Shown: piece after piece, positions 1 to 10,253 of the stretch
How positions within the stretch are numbered: position 1 is the stretch's first letter
Layout: each line of letters starts with the position of its first letter
Source: Haplosporangium gracile
Taxonomy: Eukaryota; Mortierellomycota; Mortierellomycetes; Mortierellales; Mortierellaceae
Direction: 5' to 3'
NCBI GenBank assembly: GCA_015499985.1
Contig: JAAAUF010000451.1
Coordinates: forward strand, 1 to 32,907
Length of the DNA: 32,907 bases
The notes under the pieces: model-generated
The model's input: only the letters and a program-made list of their open reading frames with translations
The model's database searches: none
Told to the model about the DNA's origin: nothing
Translations under genes and position numbers: made by a program

Positions 1-184
1 TTCATTGCCCAACAAGCTTCTCTCCAACGACCTCCTCTTCCTCTTCCTCCTTTTCCCTCCCATTCGCTCCTCCTTCCATCACTCGATCCAGGTCCTTCTT
101 CGTCTGCCACCTCGATCCTCATACTCTCATACCCATCCCATCCTCTCCAACTTTTCCCCTTCGCCGACACACACACTTTTCAAA

Positions 185-1890
185 ATGATGGAAGTTGGTG
201 ATTACACCTTTCTCTTTGGGATCGGTATCTTCTTTGCCTTTATGGACTCCTTCGGTTTCGGAGCCAACGACGTCGCCAACTCCTTTGCCACATCTGTCGG
301 TTCCGGTTCGATCACCCTCGCCCGGGCTTTGATCATTGCCTGTTTCTGTGAGTTCGGTGGTGCTTATTTTCTTGGTGCCAACACCACAGAGACCATCAAG
401 GGTGGAATCGTCGATCCCAAGATGTATGCTGCCGCCCCCGAGCTTTTGATGGTAACCTACTCTTTTTATTTTCTATCCTCTATGTATATTGTCCTGTTAT
501 ACTCTTCCGCTTGTCTATAACTCATAGAACAGCTCAGACAATGAGAACACACTGATTCTAACTAATTATTATTTTTCTCTTGTGCTACTTCACCCTCTGC
601 AGCTGACAATGGTCTGTGCTTTGATCGGTTCCTCGACTTGGGTCTTGTTTGCCTCGTCCCGCGGCTGGCCCGTCTCGACTACCCATGCCATCGTTGGTGC
701 CATTTGTGGTGCCGGTATTTCTGCCTTTGGTGCCGACGGTGTCCAGTGGAGCGGCATTACCAAGATTGTCCTCTCTTGGGTTATCTCTCCTGTTGCTGTC
801 GGTTTTGTCTGTTCGCTCTTCTTCCTGTTCACCAAGCACATCGTCCTCAAGCACGACGATTCCTTCCGCCGCGGTCTGATTGCCATCCCTGCCTACTTTG
901 GTGTTGCCATCATGATCAAAATCTTCTACATCATCTTTAAGGGTGCACCCAACTCGAATTTGAAGAAGGCTTCCATTGGTATTCCCATCGGTATTGCTGT
1001 CGGTTGCGGTTCTGCTGACTTCCTCTGGTGTCTCTTCTTCCTCAGCCCCTTCCTTCGCCGCAAGATCCAGGACGGCGAGGATCTCAAGTGGTTCCACCTC
1101 TTTTACATCCCCTTTGTTAGCAAGCGCGAGAAGCCCGCTGTCCACAACGAAGAGGTCTCCCAAACCAAGTGCGAGAATATTGCCGACGACACTATCGACT
1201 CTGGTGATGCCCAGGCCAACTCCTCGCTTGTTGCTCTTGAAAAAAATGAGAACTGGGTTATGAAGAAGCTGAAGAGCACTGTCTTTGCCGGTCTCCACAA
1301 GGACATTGAAATCCAAGGAGGACGAGAACATCAACGAGGTCCACGCCAACGCCACCAAGTTTGACTCTGATACCGAGCGCCTTTTCTCTGCCGTTCAAGT
1401 TATCACCGCTTGCTTTACCTCATTTGCCCACGGTTCAAACGATGTTGCTAACGCCATTGGTCCCCTTGCGACCATCTACTACATCTGGAGGAACGCCAAC
1501 ATTGACGTCGCCAAGGCCCCCGTCCCCACCTGGATCCTTGTCTTTGACGGTATTGCCATTGATATCGGTCTGATGACCTACGGTTACTACGTCATGAGGA
1601 CTCTTGGCAACAAGGTCACCTACATGTCTCCTACCCGAGGTTTCTCTGCTAAGATGGGTACCTCGATCACTATTTTGACGTGCTCCAAGCTGTCACTCCC
1701 TGTCTCGTCGACCCATTGTATTACCGGTGCTACCACAGCTATTGGTCTCTTGTCTGGTGGTGGCTTCAAGTCGCTGAACTGGCGCCTGTTGCTCGGTGTT
1801 TTTGCCGGATGGATTGCCACTCTTCCTGCCGCTGGTCTTGTCTCTGGCGTCATCTTTGCCTTTGTCTCCCGGTCTCCCCAGCTTCTCTAA
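185..1890 (+). CDS. PHO89: Pho89-type sodium/phosphate symporter (PiT family), with a one-base frame break
   Basis: Plasma-membrane inorganic phosphate transporter of the PiT/Pho89 family, which imports phosphate coupled to sodium. Exons 185-451 and 603-1890; the intron 452-602 has GTAACC, a CTAAC branch site and CAG, and keeps phase 0. The start is the first of two adjacent ATGs (185 and 188). The family's duplicated signature is visible: GANDVAN at residues 26-32 and GSNDVAN near residue 366, plus the PVSTTHAIVGA and PVSSTHCITGA loops and many membrane segments, split by a hydrophilic central loop. The predicted length is about 517 aa, close to other fungal members. Oddity: the reading frame changes by one base inside the hydrophilic loop. 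Frame 1 runs through HKDIE (ending 1310) and the family sequence continues as SKEDENINE from 1312, as if one A of the GAAA at 1308-1311 were extra. Family assignment is firm; whether the gene is intact is not. Confidence 0.9.
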
Positions 1891-1981
1891 GAAGCTTCTT
1901 CTTTATTCATTTGTACCATATTCCCTTTCTTCTTTAATCTCAAATTGGTCATCAGCCCTATATTCTTGCATTTAGTTATTT

Positions 1982-1987
1982 AATAAA
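1982..1987 (+). terminator. Polyadenylation signal of the phosphate symporter gene
   Basis: Canonical AATAAA about 90 bases downstream of the TAA stop at 1888-1890, in an AT-rich 3' flank. The rest of 1891-2245 holds the promoter of the 14-3-3 gene, including a CACGTG at 2113 and T/C-rich tracts just before its ATG. No gene is seen there. Confidence 0.5.
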
Positions 1988-2112
1988 CCAAAAAAGAAGT
2001 ACTTCAATACAGTTTATGGCCTCGTGTCTGTTGTTCCTTTGTTTCGTTTTTTTGTCGCGTAATATCGAATGACAAGGGAAGGCTACATGATCGCTTTTCC
2101 TGTGCTTCATAT

Positions 2113-2118
2113 CACGTG
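2113..2118 (+). promoter_or_regulatory. CACGTG E-box upstream of the 14-3-3 gene
   Basis: Palindromic CACGTG about 130 bp before the 14-3-3 ATG, followed by T/C-rich tracts typical of fungal core promoters. In other fungi CACGTG is bound by bHLH factors such as Cbf1 and Pho4. Which factor acts here is unknown. Confidence 0.35.
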
Positions 2119-2245
2119 TAATAATGTTCATTCAGAAGAAGTGCGGTTTTTCTTCCCCTGTCCTTTTTTTTTCTTTCTTCTTTTTTTACTTTTTGTCCAT
2201 CAACTCCACTCACCCCCTCAAACTCATTCTTACTTTTAACCAACC

Positions 2246-4888
2246 ATGGCCGAAACTCTTACCCGAGACAACCACGTCTACCTCGCCAAGCTCGCTGAGC
2301 AGGCCGAGCGTTACGAAGGTAATAACATACCTCTTTTTTATTTATTCTATCAACCATTATTCACACCATTTGTCATTTTCTATCGCTTCCCGGGCAGCGT
2401 GTCTGGCGTGTCTGGCATGTCTCTCTACCTCCTTCCCTTCTCGCTTTTTTCTTCATAACAAACCCTGTATATGGCACGACTGCACTTACGAAAATACTAC
2501 CATGCCATCACTACTGTACTATACCTTTCAGGACCGCACAATTTTTGTTTCCTGCTTGCTCCTTTTCCTCTTCTTTTTACGTACTCTGTTTGTCTTGTGT
2601 GGGTTGACGCGTGGGGAAAAGAAGACGAAGGGGCAAGGAATGTCAAAAAGACAGTTTTGGTTTAACTATGACACCGTGAGGCGCGTTTTATATTTCCAAC
2701 TTTGCGAATGAGATCCCACTCCACAGGGGAAGAAGGACAGTGAGAAAATGAGCATACTAAGGAATGTCGACAGACAGGTCATGAACTGCGCGCTTGTATG
2801 TCATGGAAGAGAAAAAAAAGAAGGTGCGAATGAGTCTTTGTCATCGAACAATGAATGGGGAGTTTGTTGTTGACCTCTCAGAAGGCGAACGGGAGTAAGA
2901 GTGTACAAGTGGGTATGTGTGTACCTTCCTTTCGTCACTGTGTGTCTATTTGTTCCCCCCTCCCCCCTTTGTCCCGCCTTTGCCTCCTCCCCTTCTCTTC
3001 TCTTTTACCCCTTCCTCGTCCCTTCTTCCTCCCAGTACTTATCTTACCCTCATCCTCCCCCCCCCCCTCTCCTCGCCCTCGTTCTCCGACGACGGTTGTT
3101 TGCCTGTCGAATGACTTTTATGCTGCTGATATGTATACAAGTCGCTGTCTCCATGCGCTCGCATTGTTTGTGTTTTTATGCGTCGTTCTTTTCTGTCTTC
3201 GTGTTCTTCTCGCCGAATTGAACAGTTGTCAGCTGTTTCTGCCCCTTGTTTTTCCTTTTCCTTTCCCTTTCCTTTTCCTTTCCTCTTTGTTCTTTGCCTT
3301 TCTCTTCATTTCTCCCTTGTCGTCGTTGGTCCACCTTGAGCAAGAAATGAAGACCACGTCACATTTTGTCGTCTTTTTATGCCTTTTGGTTTGTGCAAAG
3401 TGTAGTTGCACCAGCCAGAACAGATACCGTGGATAAAAGACAAGGCAACTGAACTCAGCAACGACTGGAAACCACAAGGCACGCAGTTGTTAGTCTGGGT
3501 ACTTGTACTGTACTTGTTGGCGTTCATGGAGGGGTATCCCGGAAGAACAGGAAGAAAAAAAAAAAGATGGGTCAGTGGTGGAGTGATACACACACCGCCA
3601 TTGCTCCTTTCTGATAGGGAAAGTGTCATAAGGGGGAGGACGGAGGTCAAGAAAGGGAAGGGCGGAAAAATAATGGTCGAAAGGGCGGAGGAAGGAGAGA
3701 AAGGAGGAGAAAATGAAGCCGGGTGTTTTTATGCCAGTTGTCAACCGCTCCTGCAGATATCCTTGCATTTCTATCTTCTCGCCATTCTTCCCTTGACATT
3801 GACTGTAAAATATATCGCTGAACAAGTATGATTCTTGTTAGTGGCAATTGACAAGGCTGGTACTTGCCTTTTTTGTCTGTCTGTCATATCACTGAAAAAG
3901 AAAGCACCAGCAAGGTGCTGAAAAGACCGGTGCCATTAAAGTTACTGTGATGTCACTAAATAGCACGAGAGTAACAAAACTAACACGTCTGTGTTGCATT
4001 CAACTTAAATAGAGATGGTCAACAACATGAAGGAGGTCGCCTTCTCCAACACCGAGCTCTCTGTCGAAGAGCGCAACTTGTTGTCGGTCGCCTACAAGAA
4101 CGTCATTGGTGCCCGCCGTGCCTCGTGGCGCATTGTTTCATCGATCGAGCAGAAGGAAGAGTCCAAGGGATCGGATGCCAACGTCTCCATGATCAAGACC
4201 TATCGCACCAAGATCGAGAATGAGCTCGCCGATATCTGCAACGACATTCTCAATGTTCTGGAGAAGTACCTTATCCCTTCGGCCAGCTTGGGCGAGTCCA
4301 AGGTCTTTTACCACAAGATGATGGGCGATTACCACCGCTACCTCGCCGAGTTTGCGACCGGCGACAAGCGCAAGGATGCTGCTGACAAGTCTCTCATGGC
4401 CTACAAGAACGCCTCGGATGTTGCCATTACTGAGCTCCCTCCTACTCACCCCATCCGCCTTGGATTGGCCCTCAACTTCTCCGTCTTTTACTACGAGATC
4501 TTGAACTCGCCCGACCGCGCCTGCCATTTGGCCAAGCAGGCCTTTGATGACGCCATTGCCGAGTTGGACACCCTCAGCGAGGAGAGCTACAAGGACTCGA
4601 CTTTGATCATGCAGCTCCTCAGAGACAACCTCACCCTCTGGACCTCCGACATGCAGGGCTGTACGTCACGTTTGTCGTCATGATGCTTTTTTGTCTTTCA
4701 CGGTGTTATTAAGTTCTTCTGTAACAAAATTAACAAAATTAACCATGTTTTCTTTTCTCTTTTCTCATTTTTTCTACGACTGCAACGACGACTCGACATC
4801 TTTGTCATTATCGACACAATTGGATACCCTACCAATAGCCAACGTTGACCAGGCCGATGCCGCAGAACCCCAGGATACCGAAGCTTAA
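2246..4888 (+). CDS. 14-3-3 family phosphoserine/phosphothreonine-binding protein
   Basis: Dimeric adaptor that binds phosphorylated Ser/Thr motifs in signalling, cell-cycle and metabolic proteins. Exons 2246-2318, 4013-4660 and 4839-4888 splice in frame (phase 1 at both junctions) to 256 aa. The N-terminus ([14 protein letters not shown]) opens helix 1. The first signature [11 protein letters not shown] is at 45-55, and the phosphopeptide pocket residues K53, R60, R133 and Y134 are present. The second signature region [18 protein letters not shown] precedes a short variable acidic tail ending DTEA. The first intron (2319-4012, GTAATA...TAG with an ACTAAC branch site) is 1,694 bp, about ten times the other introns in the window. 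The second (4661-4838) is ordinary. The downstream neighbour is convergent. Identification is essentially certain; the exon 1 boundary rests on family continuity (ERYE|EMV). Confidence 0.96.
2319..4012 (+). other. Unusually long first intron of the 14-3-3 gene
   Basis: A 1.69-kb stretch between the 24-codon first exon and the main exon. No convincing coding sequence lies in it on either strand; the open frames are low-complexity products of T/C-rich or A/G-rich DNA. It holds a strongly pyrimidine-rich block (about 2946-3100, with a second TTTTCC-type tract at 3240-3300) and, further on, a strongly purine-rich block (about 3538-3720). The 3' end has a good branch site (ACTAAC near 3978) and acceptor. 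No C/D-box snoRNA, tRNA or transposon end was recognised. Confidence 0.8.
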
Positions 4889-4994
4889 ACAGTCAGAACG
4901 TGTTTTCTCTTTTTTCTCAGTTTCATCTCTTACTCTATGGAAGTTGGCGCGCGCGTCTTTTTTTTTGACATCTTTTTTGATGCTTGGTATTGCT

Positions 4995-5000
4995 AATAAA
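4995..5000 (+). terminator. Polyadenylation signal of the 14-3-3 gene
   Basis: AATAAA 107 bases after the stop codon. The convergent methyltransferase gene has its own AATAAA on the minus strand at 5073-5078, so the two 3' ends nearly abut. Confidence 0.55.
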
Positions 5001-5095
5001 CCCAGCAACTCCATTCAATTCAAGGGAAGTTCATGCCTTTGCGATGCTTCTTCTTTTTACTTTCATGGCGTGTTTATTATCAGCAATGGACAATG

Positions 5096-6085
5096 TTACG
5101 ACTGGGTAGTGGACCAGTAGATGTAGAATTGGTGGTGCTCGCCACCATGGACAAGGTAGTCGCTCAATTCTGGGATTTCCCAACGCATCGACAGGACGAC
5201 CTTGTGTTTTGTCACTATTGCGTCTAGCAGCAGAGGAGCCAGTTTCGAGAGTGCTACTGGGAGTAGGTAGACGAAGAGGTGTGAGCTCTGGTTGATCAAG
5301 CTGTCCATTGTTGCTGGTTTTAGCTCTATTGTTGCCGTCGCGTTTTGACGAGAAGGTGGCGCCATGATGGTGGTGAGGGAGTCGTGCATGGCTGTCAAGT
5401 CTCCGTGGTACATCTCTAGGCGTGACAGGATATCGCGTTCGTCGCTGTCGGCTGATATTGATTGTGATGAAGGGTGTTCTTGTTGGATCCGATCGCGGGC
5501 GGCTTCGAGGAGCGGTCGGTCCAGATCGACGCCGATTGCGCGCGAGAGTTGTGAGCGAGGAAAGGTTTCGAGTGCCTGGACTAGGACTAACCCGTCTCCG
5601 CATCCCAGATCTAGTATTGCGCTGCCGCCGTTGATTTCTGCTGTGGGAAAGTCGACGTGTTGGAGCATGTTGCTGAGGATGTCGCGTGGGGTTGGTCTGA
5701 AGGGGGACACGTAACCACTTGCCCTAGGTCGTGTTGATGTTGTGAGTGCAAGGTGTTGAGTTTTTGTTCGCTTTGAATAGTCATATAAAAGATACAGCGA
5801 AGGGTCTGTGGTCTACTAGTCGCATTAAGCAGAAAAAGGGGTTGTTTACCAGTCGTAGGAGAACATGCGAGTTGCCTTGGTTTTTGTCTCGCCCAACAGT
5901 TCTGGGTTGTTCTTGTACCGGTCATATTCTTCTTCTTCCTCCTCCTCCTCCTGTTCTTGTTCTTGCCTTTGTGCTTGTTCCTGAGCTTGCTTGTGTTCCT
6001 GCTTCAGGTTATGGGTATGGTTGCCCTCCTTGTCCTGACGGTCGTGCTTTCCTCCTGCTGGTAAATGATTCCCGAATTGGTCCAT
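5096..6085 (-). CDS. Class I SAM-dependent methyltransferase, possibly protein-lysine methyltransferase-like
   Basis: Two exons on the minus strand, 6085-5850 and 5723-5096, joined in phase 2 across a 126-bp intron (GTAAAC...CTAG), give 287 aa. The join restores the stretch YDWASGYVSPFRPTPRDIL, which resembles the short 'PTP' segment found before motif I in FAM173-type and related methyltransferases. Motif I ILDLGCGDG lies at about 115-123 and the acidic ribose-binding motif GVDLD near 143-147, so the fold and cofactor are well supported; the substrate is not. The first 80 residues are a hydrophilic extension with Gln/Glu-rich repeats and a run of eight Glu. I chose the ATG at 6085 because the in-frame ATG at 6175 would fall in what looks like 5' UTR. 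It lies only 168 bp behind the G3BP-like gene on the same strand. Confidence 0.8.
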
Positions 6086-6204
6086 TGTTGCGTTGCTGAT
6101 CTTGTGTGAATGAGTATGCAAGCTGAAAAGATCATTTCGGTTTAAAAGTACGAGCCCAAAAGTAAAAGCAGTCAAGGGGGGATGTAAGTGCGGGAGATTT
6201 TTTT

Positions 6205-6210
6205 TTTATT
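6205..6210 (-). terminator. Polyadenylation signal of the G3BP-like gene
   Basis: AATAAA on the minus strand about 45 bases after the stop codon at 6254-6256, inside the short gap before the methyltransferase gene. It lies in a homopolymeric A tract when read on the minus strand. Confidence 0.5.
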
Positions 6211-6253
6211 AATCAGAAAAAGTCGCGCGTGCTTTCGAATGGAGCATCAAAAG

Positions 6254-7826
6254 TTACGACCTGACACCCTGATTCTTGTTGGAAGTAGGCTTGCGGTCTT
6301 GGGGGCTACCTCCCCGCACACCATTGCTGTTACTACCACCACGTCCTCCTCTATAAGCACCCTGAGGCTGTTGCTGATGGCCATTGACATTATTGTTGTT
6401 GCCATAGTATCCCTGACGGCCATTGGCAGATCCTCCAGGCCCATTGTTGTTGTTGAATCCATGGTTGCCACGACGACGCTCCTCAGCTAAAACAACCTCA
6501 TTGCCAACCTGAACATTTCTCTGTTTCAGAGCAGCAACGACAGATTCTGGAGTTACAAAGTCCATAAAGGCACAGTTCTTCTTCTGCGTCATGTCCAAAT
6601 GCTTGATCCGACCAAACTTGGAGAACGCTTCCCGAAGCTGCTCCTCTGTGATCCTGTCATTGACGTTCTTGATAAAGATCGAATGATACTCCACGAACTT
6701 CCTGCCATGCCCCTGTCCTTGTCCGTGTCCTTGTTGACCATATCCTGCTTGGCTTTGTCCTTGTCCCTGGTTGTGAGAGGCAGCGGTAGGGATTGGGGTT
6801 TGGGGCTTGGCCGGCGCGGGCACGACAACGGGAGTTGCCGCCTTGGAGGTTGCAGCCAGATTTGCCCATGTCTTTTGCTTGGGAGGACCAGCCGGTGTTG
6901 GAGCTTGCACAGGTGCAGGTGCAGGTGCAGGTGCAGTTGTAGGTTCAGGTTGAGCAGCAGGAGCGACCTTGACAGGAAGAGCGGTCTCAGTCTTGATAGG
7001 TCCTACTGGCTCGGGTTTCCTGGCCGGTGTCGCCGCGCCGGATTCCTTTTGCTCAGTAATGATAACATCTGGTGCGGCAGTTGCAGCAGTAGCAGCAGGC
7101 GCCTGAGCGACGGCAACCTTGAATTCTATTTCTGGGACAATCGCAATGACCTCAGACCCAGCCTCGAGGACAGAAACCTCCACCTCATCATCATCATCCT
7201 CAGCCTTCTCTGCGTACATCTCTGTCAGATCCTCGTCTTCCTCTTGCTGTTCCTGTTCCTGATTGTCCTCATCCTCCTGTTCTTCCTGATGATCGTCCTT
7301 GAGGAAGCGGAAGATGTCGTTGTGGACGTAGTAGCCCATGGGCTGAACGGCCAAGAAGAAGGTCTGGACAAACTTTTGAGCGGGTCCTCCTCTGTTGGAC
7401 ATTTCACCGAGAACCTGGACGACAATGCCTCCGTGGATCGAACCCTGGCAATCGAGGTTGCTCACAAGGACCTTGCAGTCTTCAAAGCCCAGGTCCAAGA
7501 TCTTTTCGTTGATCGCCTACGGATGAAGTAATGATCGGTGATCAAAGTTGGTTACTTGGTTTCAATTCGCTTCTCTCATACAGATCGACATTTGTCGGGT
7601 ACAAGGGCTCCAGATGTACCTGCTGGCCGTTAAAGACTTTGATCTGCTCGCCCTGGTATCCATGGCTCATGGTCGAGTCCTTGTTGTAGAAGCAGTGGAG
7701 GCGAGTGGGGTCCTTGTTGAGAAAGGTGTAAAACTCATGCGCAAACACCACTCCGATCTCGTTGGCGATCTTGGGGTCCGTGCTGTTGACATTGGGCGAC
7801 TGGGCCGAGGCAGTAGGGGCCGTCAT
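6254..7826 (-). CDS. G3BP-like protein: NTF2-like domain, acidic linker, RRM and RGG tail
   Basis: RNA-binding regulator related to animal G3BP, fission-yeast Nxt3 and yeast Bre5, which act with a deubiquitinase and in stress granules. Exons 7826-7620 and 7516-6254 (intron 7619-7517, CAG|GTACAT...GTAG|, phase 0) give 489 aa. The NTF2-like domain spans about 20-145: the first exon ends FNGQQ and the second begins AINEKILDL, rejoining a strand of this fold, with VQVLGEMSN and KFVQTFFLAVQ further on. A long acidic and Gln-rich linker follows, then a Pro/Ala-rich stretch with APAPAPAP. The RRM is at about 347-420, with RNP2-like IFIKNV from residue 349 and a weak RNP1 (NCAFMDFV). The C-terminus is Gly/Asn-rich with RGG-type motifs. 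The architecture is diagnostic; the partner deubiquitinase is inferred from homologues. Confidence 0.9.
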
Positions 7827-8693
7827 GGCTGCAGGAAGGGAAGGAAGGAGTGTCTGTGATCCGAACTGGGCGATAGAGAGAAGGGCTATTCAAAGATGGA
7901 ACTGTCTGTTTTGTACAGTCGGAGATTGTAGTTAGAACTCGATGTCTGCTCATGGGCGTTGCTTAGTCATTTTCCTCTTTTGTTCATTCATTGTCTCGCT
8001 TGTTCATCCATTGTTTCTTTTTGTAAACAAGGTGCTGCTGCGAGGAAGGTATGCTAGTGTGATCCCAGTTGTCATTCGGCGTTATTTTCTTGCTCCTTAG
8101 TGTAGAAGATGTTGGCCTGTGGACAAGTCTGTTCTCAGTCTCACTATCCTTGCCTGAGTTGATGTAGGTCATTCAACGACCTGTGTTTAGTCCTGCTTCC
8201 GTTGAGACCTTCTTTTATCTGTTATGTCCTGTGCGTACTACTTGTTGAAGTGATATGTTCTTTTTTTTTTGATGCAAGTGCGTTCCTTTTTTTGCTACTA
8301 AAGTGCTGCGTGTTGAATCCTGAACAGTGCTGGATTTGTTCCTGGAGAGATATGTGCACGACGACGACATGCGCCATTGACTATGATGTTACCTAGCCTG
8401 AGAGAGGAGAGTTGAGTGAAGGTAAGAAGTAGGTGTGAAGAGAAGGTAAAAAAAAAAAAGAGAAGGAGCAAAAAACGGAAAGAAGAAAAGAAAGAAAGTG
8501 GGGTATCGGGTTCTTGAAAAGCAGCCCGGCCCAACTCCATGTGCGCAAACAAGACCTTACTCGCTCTTTCCCCTTCTCACGCCCATTACACGTGACTTAC
8601 GAGATTTGTTCCCCTCTCCGTTGATTGAGCGCCGTTCTCCACACTTTTTCTTCCTCTCCCCTTCCGACAGAAACTACAAAAACTATCATAATC
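7827..8693. promoter_or_regulatory. Divergent intergenic region between the G3BP-like gene and MGR2
   Basis: 867 bp between two divergent start codons. It contains T/C-rich and A/G-rich tracts (for example the purine-rich 8440-8500) and a CACGTG at 8589-8594. No open frame here has a recognisable protein. It presumably carries both promoters and 5' UTRs. Confidence 0.5.
8589..8594 (+). promoter_or_regulatory. CACGTG E-box upstream of MGR2
   Basis: CACGTG followed by AC, about 100 bp before the MGR2 ATG. This matches the Cbf1-type RTCACGTG/CACGTGAY consensus, which fits a mitochondrial gene in many fungi. Binding is inferred. Confidence 0.35.
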
Positions 8694-9196
8694 ATGGAAC
8701 CTTCACGGTGGGAACGCGCAAAGTACGGAGCCGCTATGGGCGGCACCGTCGGTCTCTGTATCGGACTCGTTTTTGGCGGTCTGTCCGCCATGAGGTACTT
8801 ATCACTCCCTTTCTGTGTCTTTTTCACCTCGACCACAATATTGCCTCGCTCCGTTCTTGTCAAGTAGAAAAGTTGATCACCCTTTCTTTCGACATGCAAC
8901 AAAGCGGCTGAACTTTCCTTTCAACTTTTCTTCTTTCTTCTCTTAGAAACGGACCCGGTCGGAATGGATATGTCAACAACCTGGCCCAAACCATGATGTC
9001 CTCAACGGCCATGTTTGCATTCTTCATGGCGATCGGATCTGTGATTCGGACAGAGGAGGCCTTGGCGATCGACTATGCTGAGCTGGACCAGAACAAGGGC
9101 AGGAAAAATCTATGGGGTGGTGCTATGCGGTTCAAGACCCCACCTGTTGTTATTCTTCAGCAGCACAAGCAGCAGCAGCAGGAGCAGAAGGAGTAG
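8694..9196 (+). CDS. MGR2: Mgr2/ROMO1-like subunit of the mitochondrial TIM23 translocase
   Basis: Small inner-membrane protein that couples the TIM21 subunit to the TIM23 presequence translocase and gates lateral release of preproteins. Exons 8694-8794 and 8947-9196 (intron 8795-8946, GTACTT...TTAG, phase 2) give 116 aa. The two-helix hairpin is clear: helix 1 at about 11-33, rich in small residues (AAMGGTVGLCIGLVFGG, with GxxxG-type spacing), and helix 2 at about 49-67 (MMSSTAMFAFFMAIGSVIR). Between them lies a short basic loop (RNGPGRNGY), as in Mgr2 and human ROMO1. A fungal-type C-terminal extension ends in a Gln-rich tail (QQQQEQKE). Length agrees with yeast Mgr2 (about 113 aa). The start is the only ATG that gives the conserved N-terminus. 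ATTAAA at 9267-9272 may be the polyadenylation signal. Confidence 0.9.
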
Positions 9197-10187
9197 GAGA
9201 ATTAGGAGAGTTTTTTTTTGGATCACGGACATCTGCTCAGCGCTGAGCAACTGGAGAACAAATTTCATTAAACAGTATTCAATACTCACTGTACGTATTC
9301 CTTTACGTTGGTTGCTTTTTTTTTTCCGCCAATAGTTGCAAGGTGCAAAAGTGATAGCATATGATGCAGATAGATAACGCGGCGAGTAATGACGCGTATT
9401 TTCTTTCCTGTACAATCTGTTCAACAAAAACGACCACGTTCAATTGAATGCAGCCATTGAAAGGTCAGTAAGAAGCATGAAAAAGGAGAAAAAGACACAG
9501 AGTTGACTAAGGTGTGATCTCCAATTAATAGTGGTTTTGTTTTTATTCCAATGTACACGGGATTCCTACTATCATATCTATGCTGTGCTCGTCGATATAT
9601 CTTCCTTGCTTGCTCCTGGTACAACTATCATTCTCAAAGATAAAACTCGAAAAAAAAATGCTATTAGAGTCAATTCTTTATAGGAACAGTTCGTGAAAGA
9701 CAGTGATAGGAAAGTGTCTCCCACGCTAGGCGGCTTCAACCCTGCTAAGGTTAAGCTTGGCACTCAGTACTCTTCAGAGAACCAGTCGAACATCTGCGCG
9801 AATCTCTAGCATAAGTAACGAGTCGCATGGCCAGGTTGATATGAAGTACATAAAATACACCTCACATCTGTTCACAAAGGAAAATCGTACCAGACGCCCA
9901 GACTTTCGAAAAAAGATGTGGGCCGGTTGAAGAGCAAGAGCTTGTAGGAACGTGTGAGGCGGCTTCAACTCTGCTAAGATTGAGCTTGGCACTCAGTACT
10001 CTTCGGAGAACCATTCGAACACCTGCGCGAACCTCTAGCATAAGTAACGAGTCGCGGAGCCAGGCTGATGCGGTGCTTCACCGACATCTTGTTCGAAGAG
10101 GAAATTCGTACCAGGCACCCAGTCTTTCGAAAAAGAAGTGGGTCGGCTGAAGGGCAAGCACACTAAAAGAATGCTGAAGGGAAAGGG
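9197..10187. other. Intergenic stretch between MGR2 and the lineage-restricted gene
   Basis: About 1 kb without a supportable gene. It is AT-rich from 9200 to 9700 and then holds a diverged tandem duplication (9728-10160, listed separately). Short open frames on the minus strand (for example around 9774-9992) only mirror the repeat and have no family resemblance I recognise. Confidence 0.6.
9728..10160. repeat. Two diverged tandem copies of a 229-bp unit
   Basis: Copy 1 begins with AGGCGGCTTCAAC at 9728 and copy 2 with the same words at 9957, an offset of 229 bp. Shared blocks follow in the same order in both: GCTTGGCACTCAGTACTCTT, then GAACCA-TCGAACA, TCTAGCATAAGTAACGAGTC, and near the end TCGTACCAG-C-CCCAG-CTTTCGAAAAA followed by a GGGC/TCGG-TGAAG-GCAAG block. 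Copy 2 is slightly shorter and the copies differ by many substitutions plus a gap around 9838-9870. Neither copy is open through its whole length. No terminal inverted repeats or target-site duplication were seen. Confidence 0.75.
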
Positions 10188-10253
10188 ATGGGGAAGGGGG
10201 AAGTGGCGGTTCTAGTGGAGTCTATTCCTGACCTTGTCCATGGTGTCGGCATC

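Noticed and set aside
585..1358. A 257-codon antisense frame over the phosphate symporter
   Set aside because: Shadow of a codon-biased gene; the sense strand carries the family signatures.
2319..4012. Several 60-190 codon open frames inside the 14-3-3 intron
   Set aside because: All are products of homopyrimidine or homopurine tracts; none has a recognisable domain, and the splice sites on both sides are strong.
9578..9992. Two small minus-strand frames starting with similar peptides (MPSLTLAGLKPP and MPSSILAELKPP)
   Set aside because: The similarity is due to the tandem DNA repeat; the frames diverge at once and are interrupted differently.
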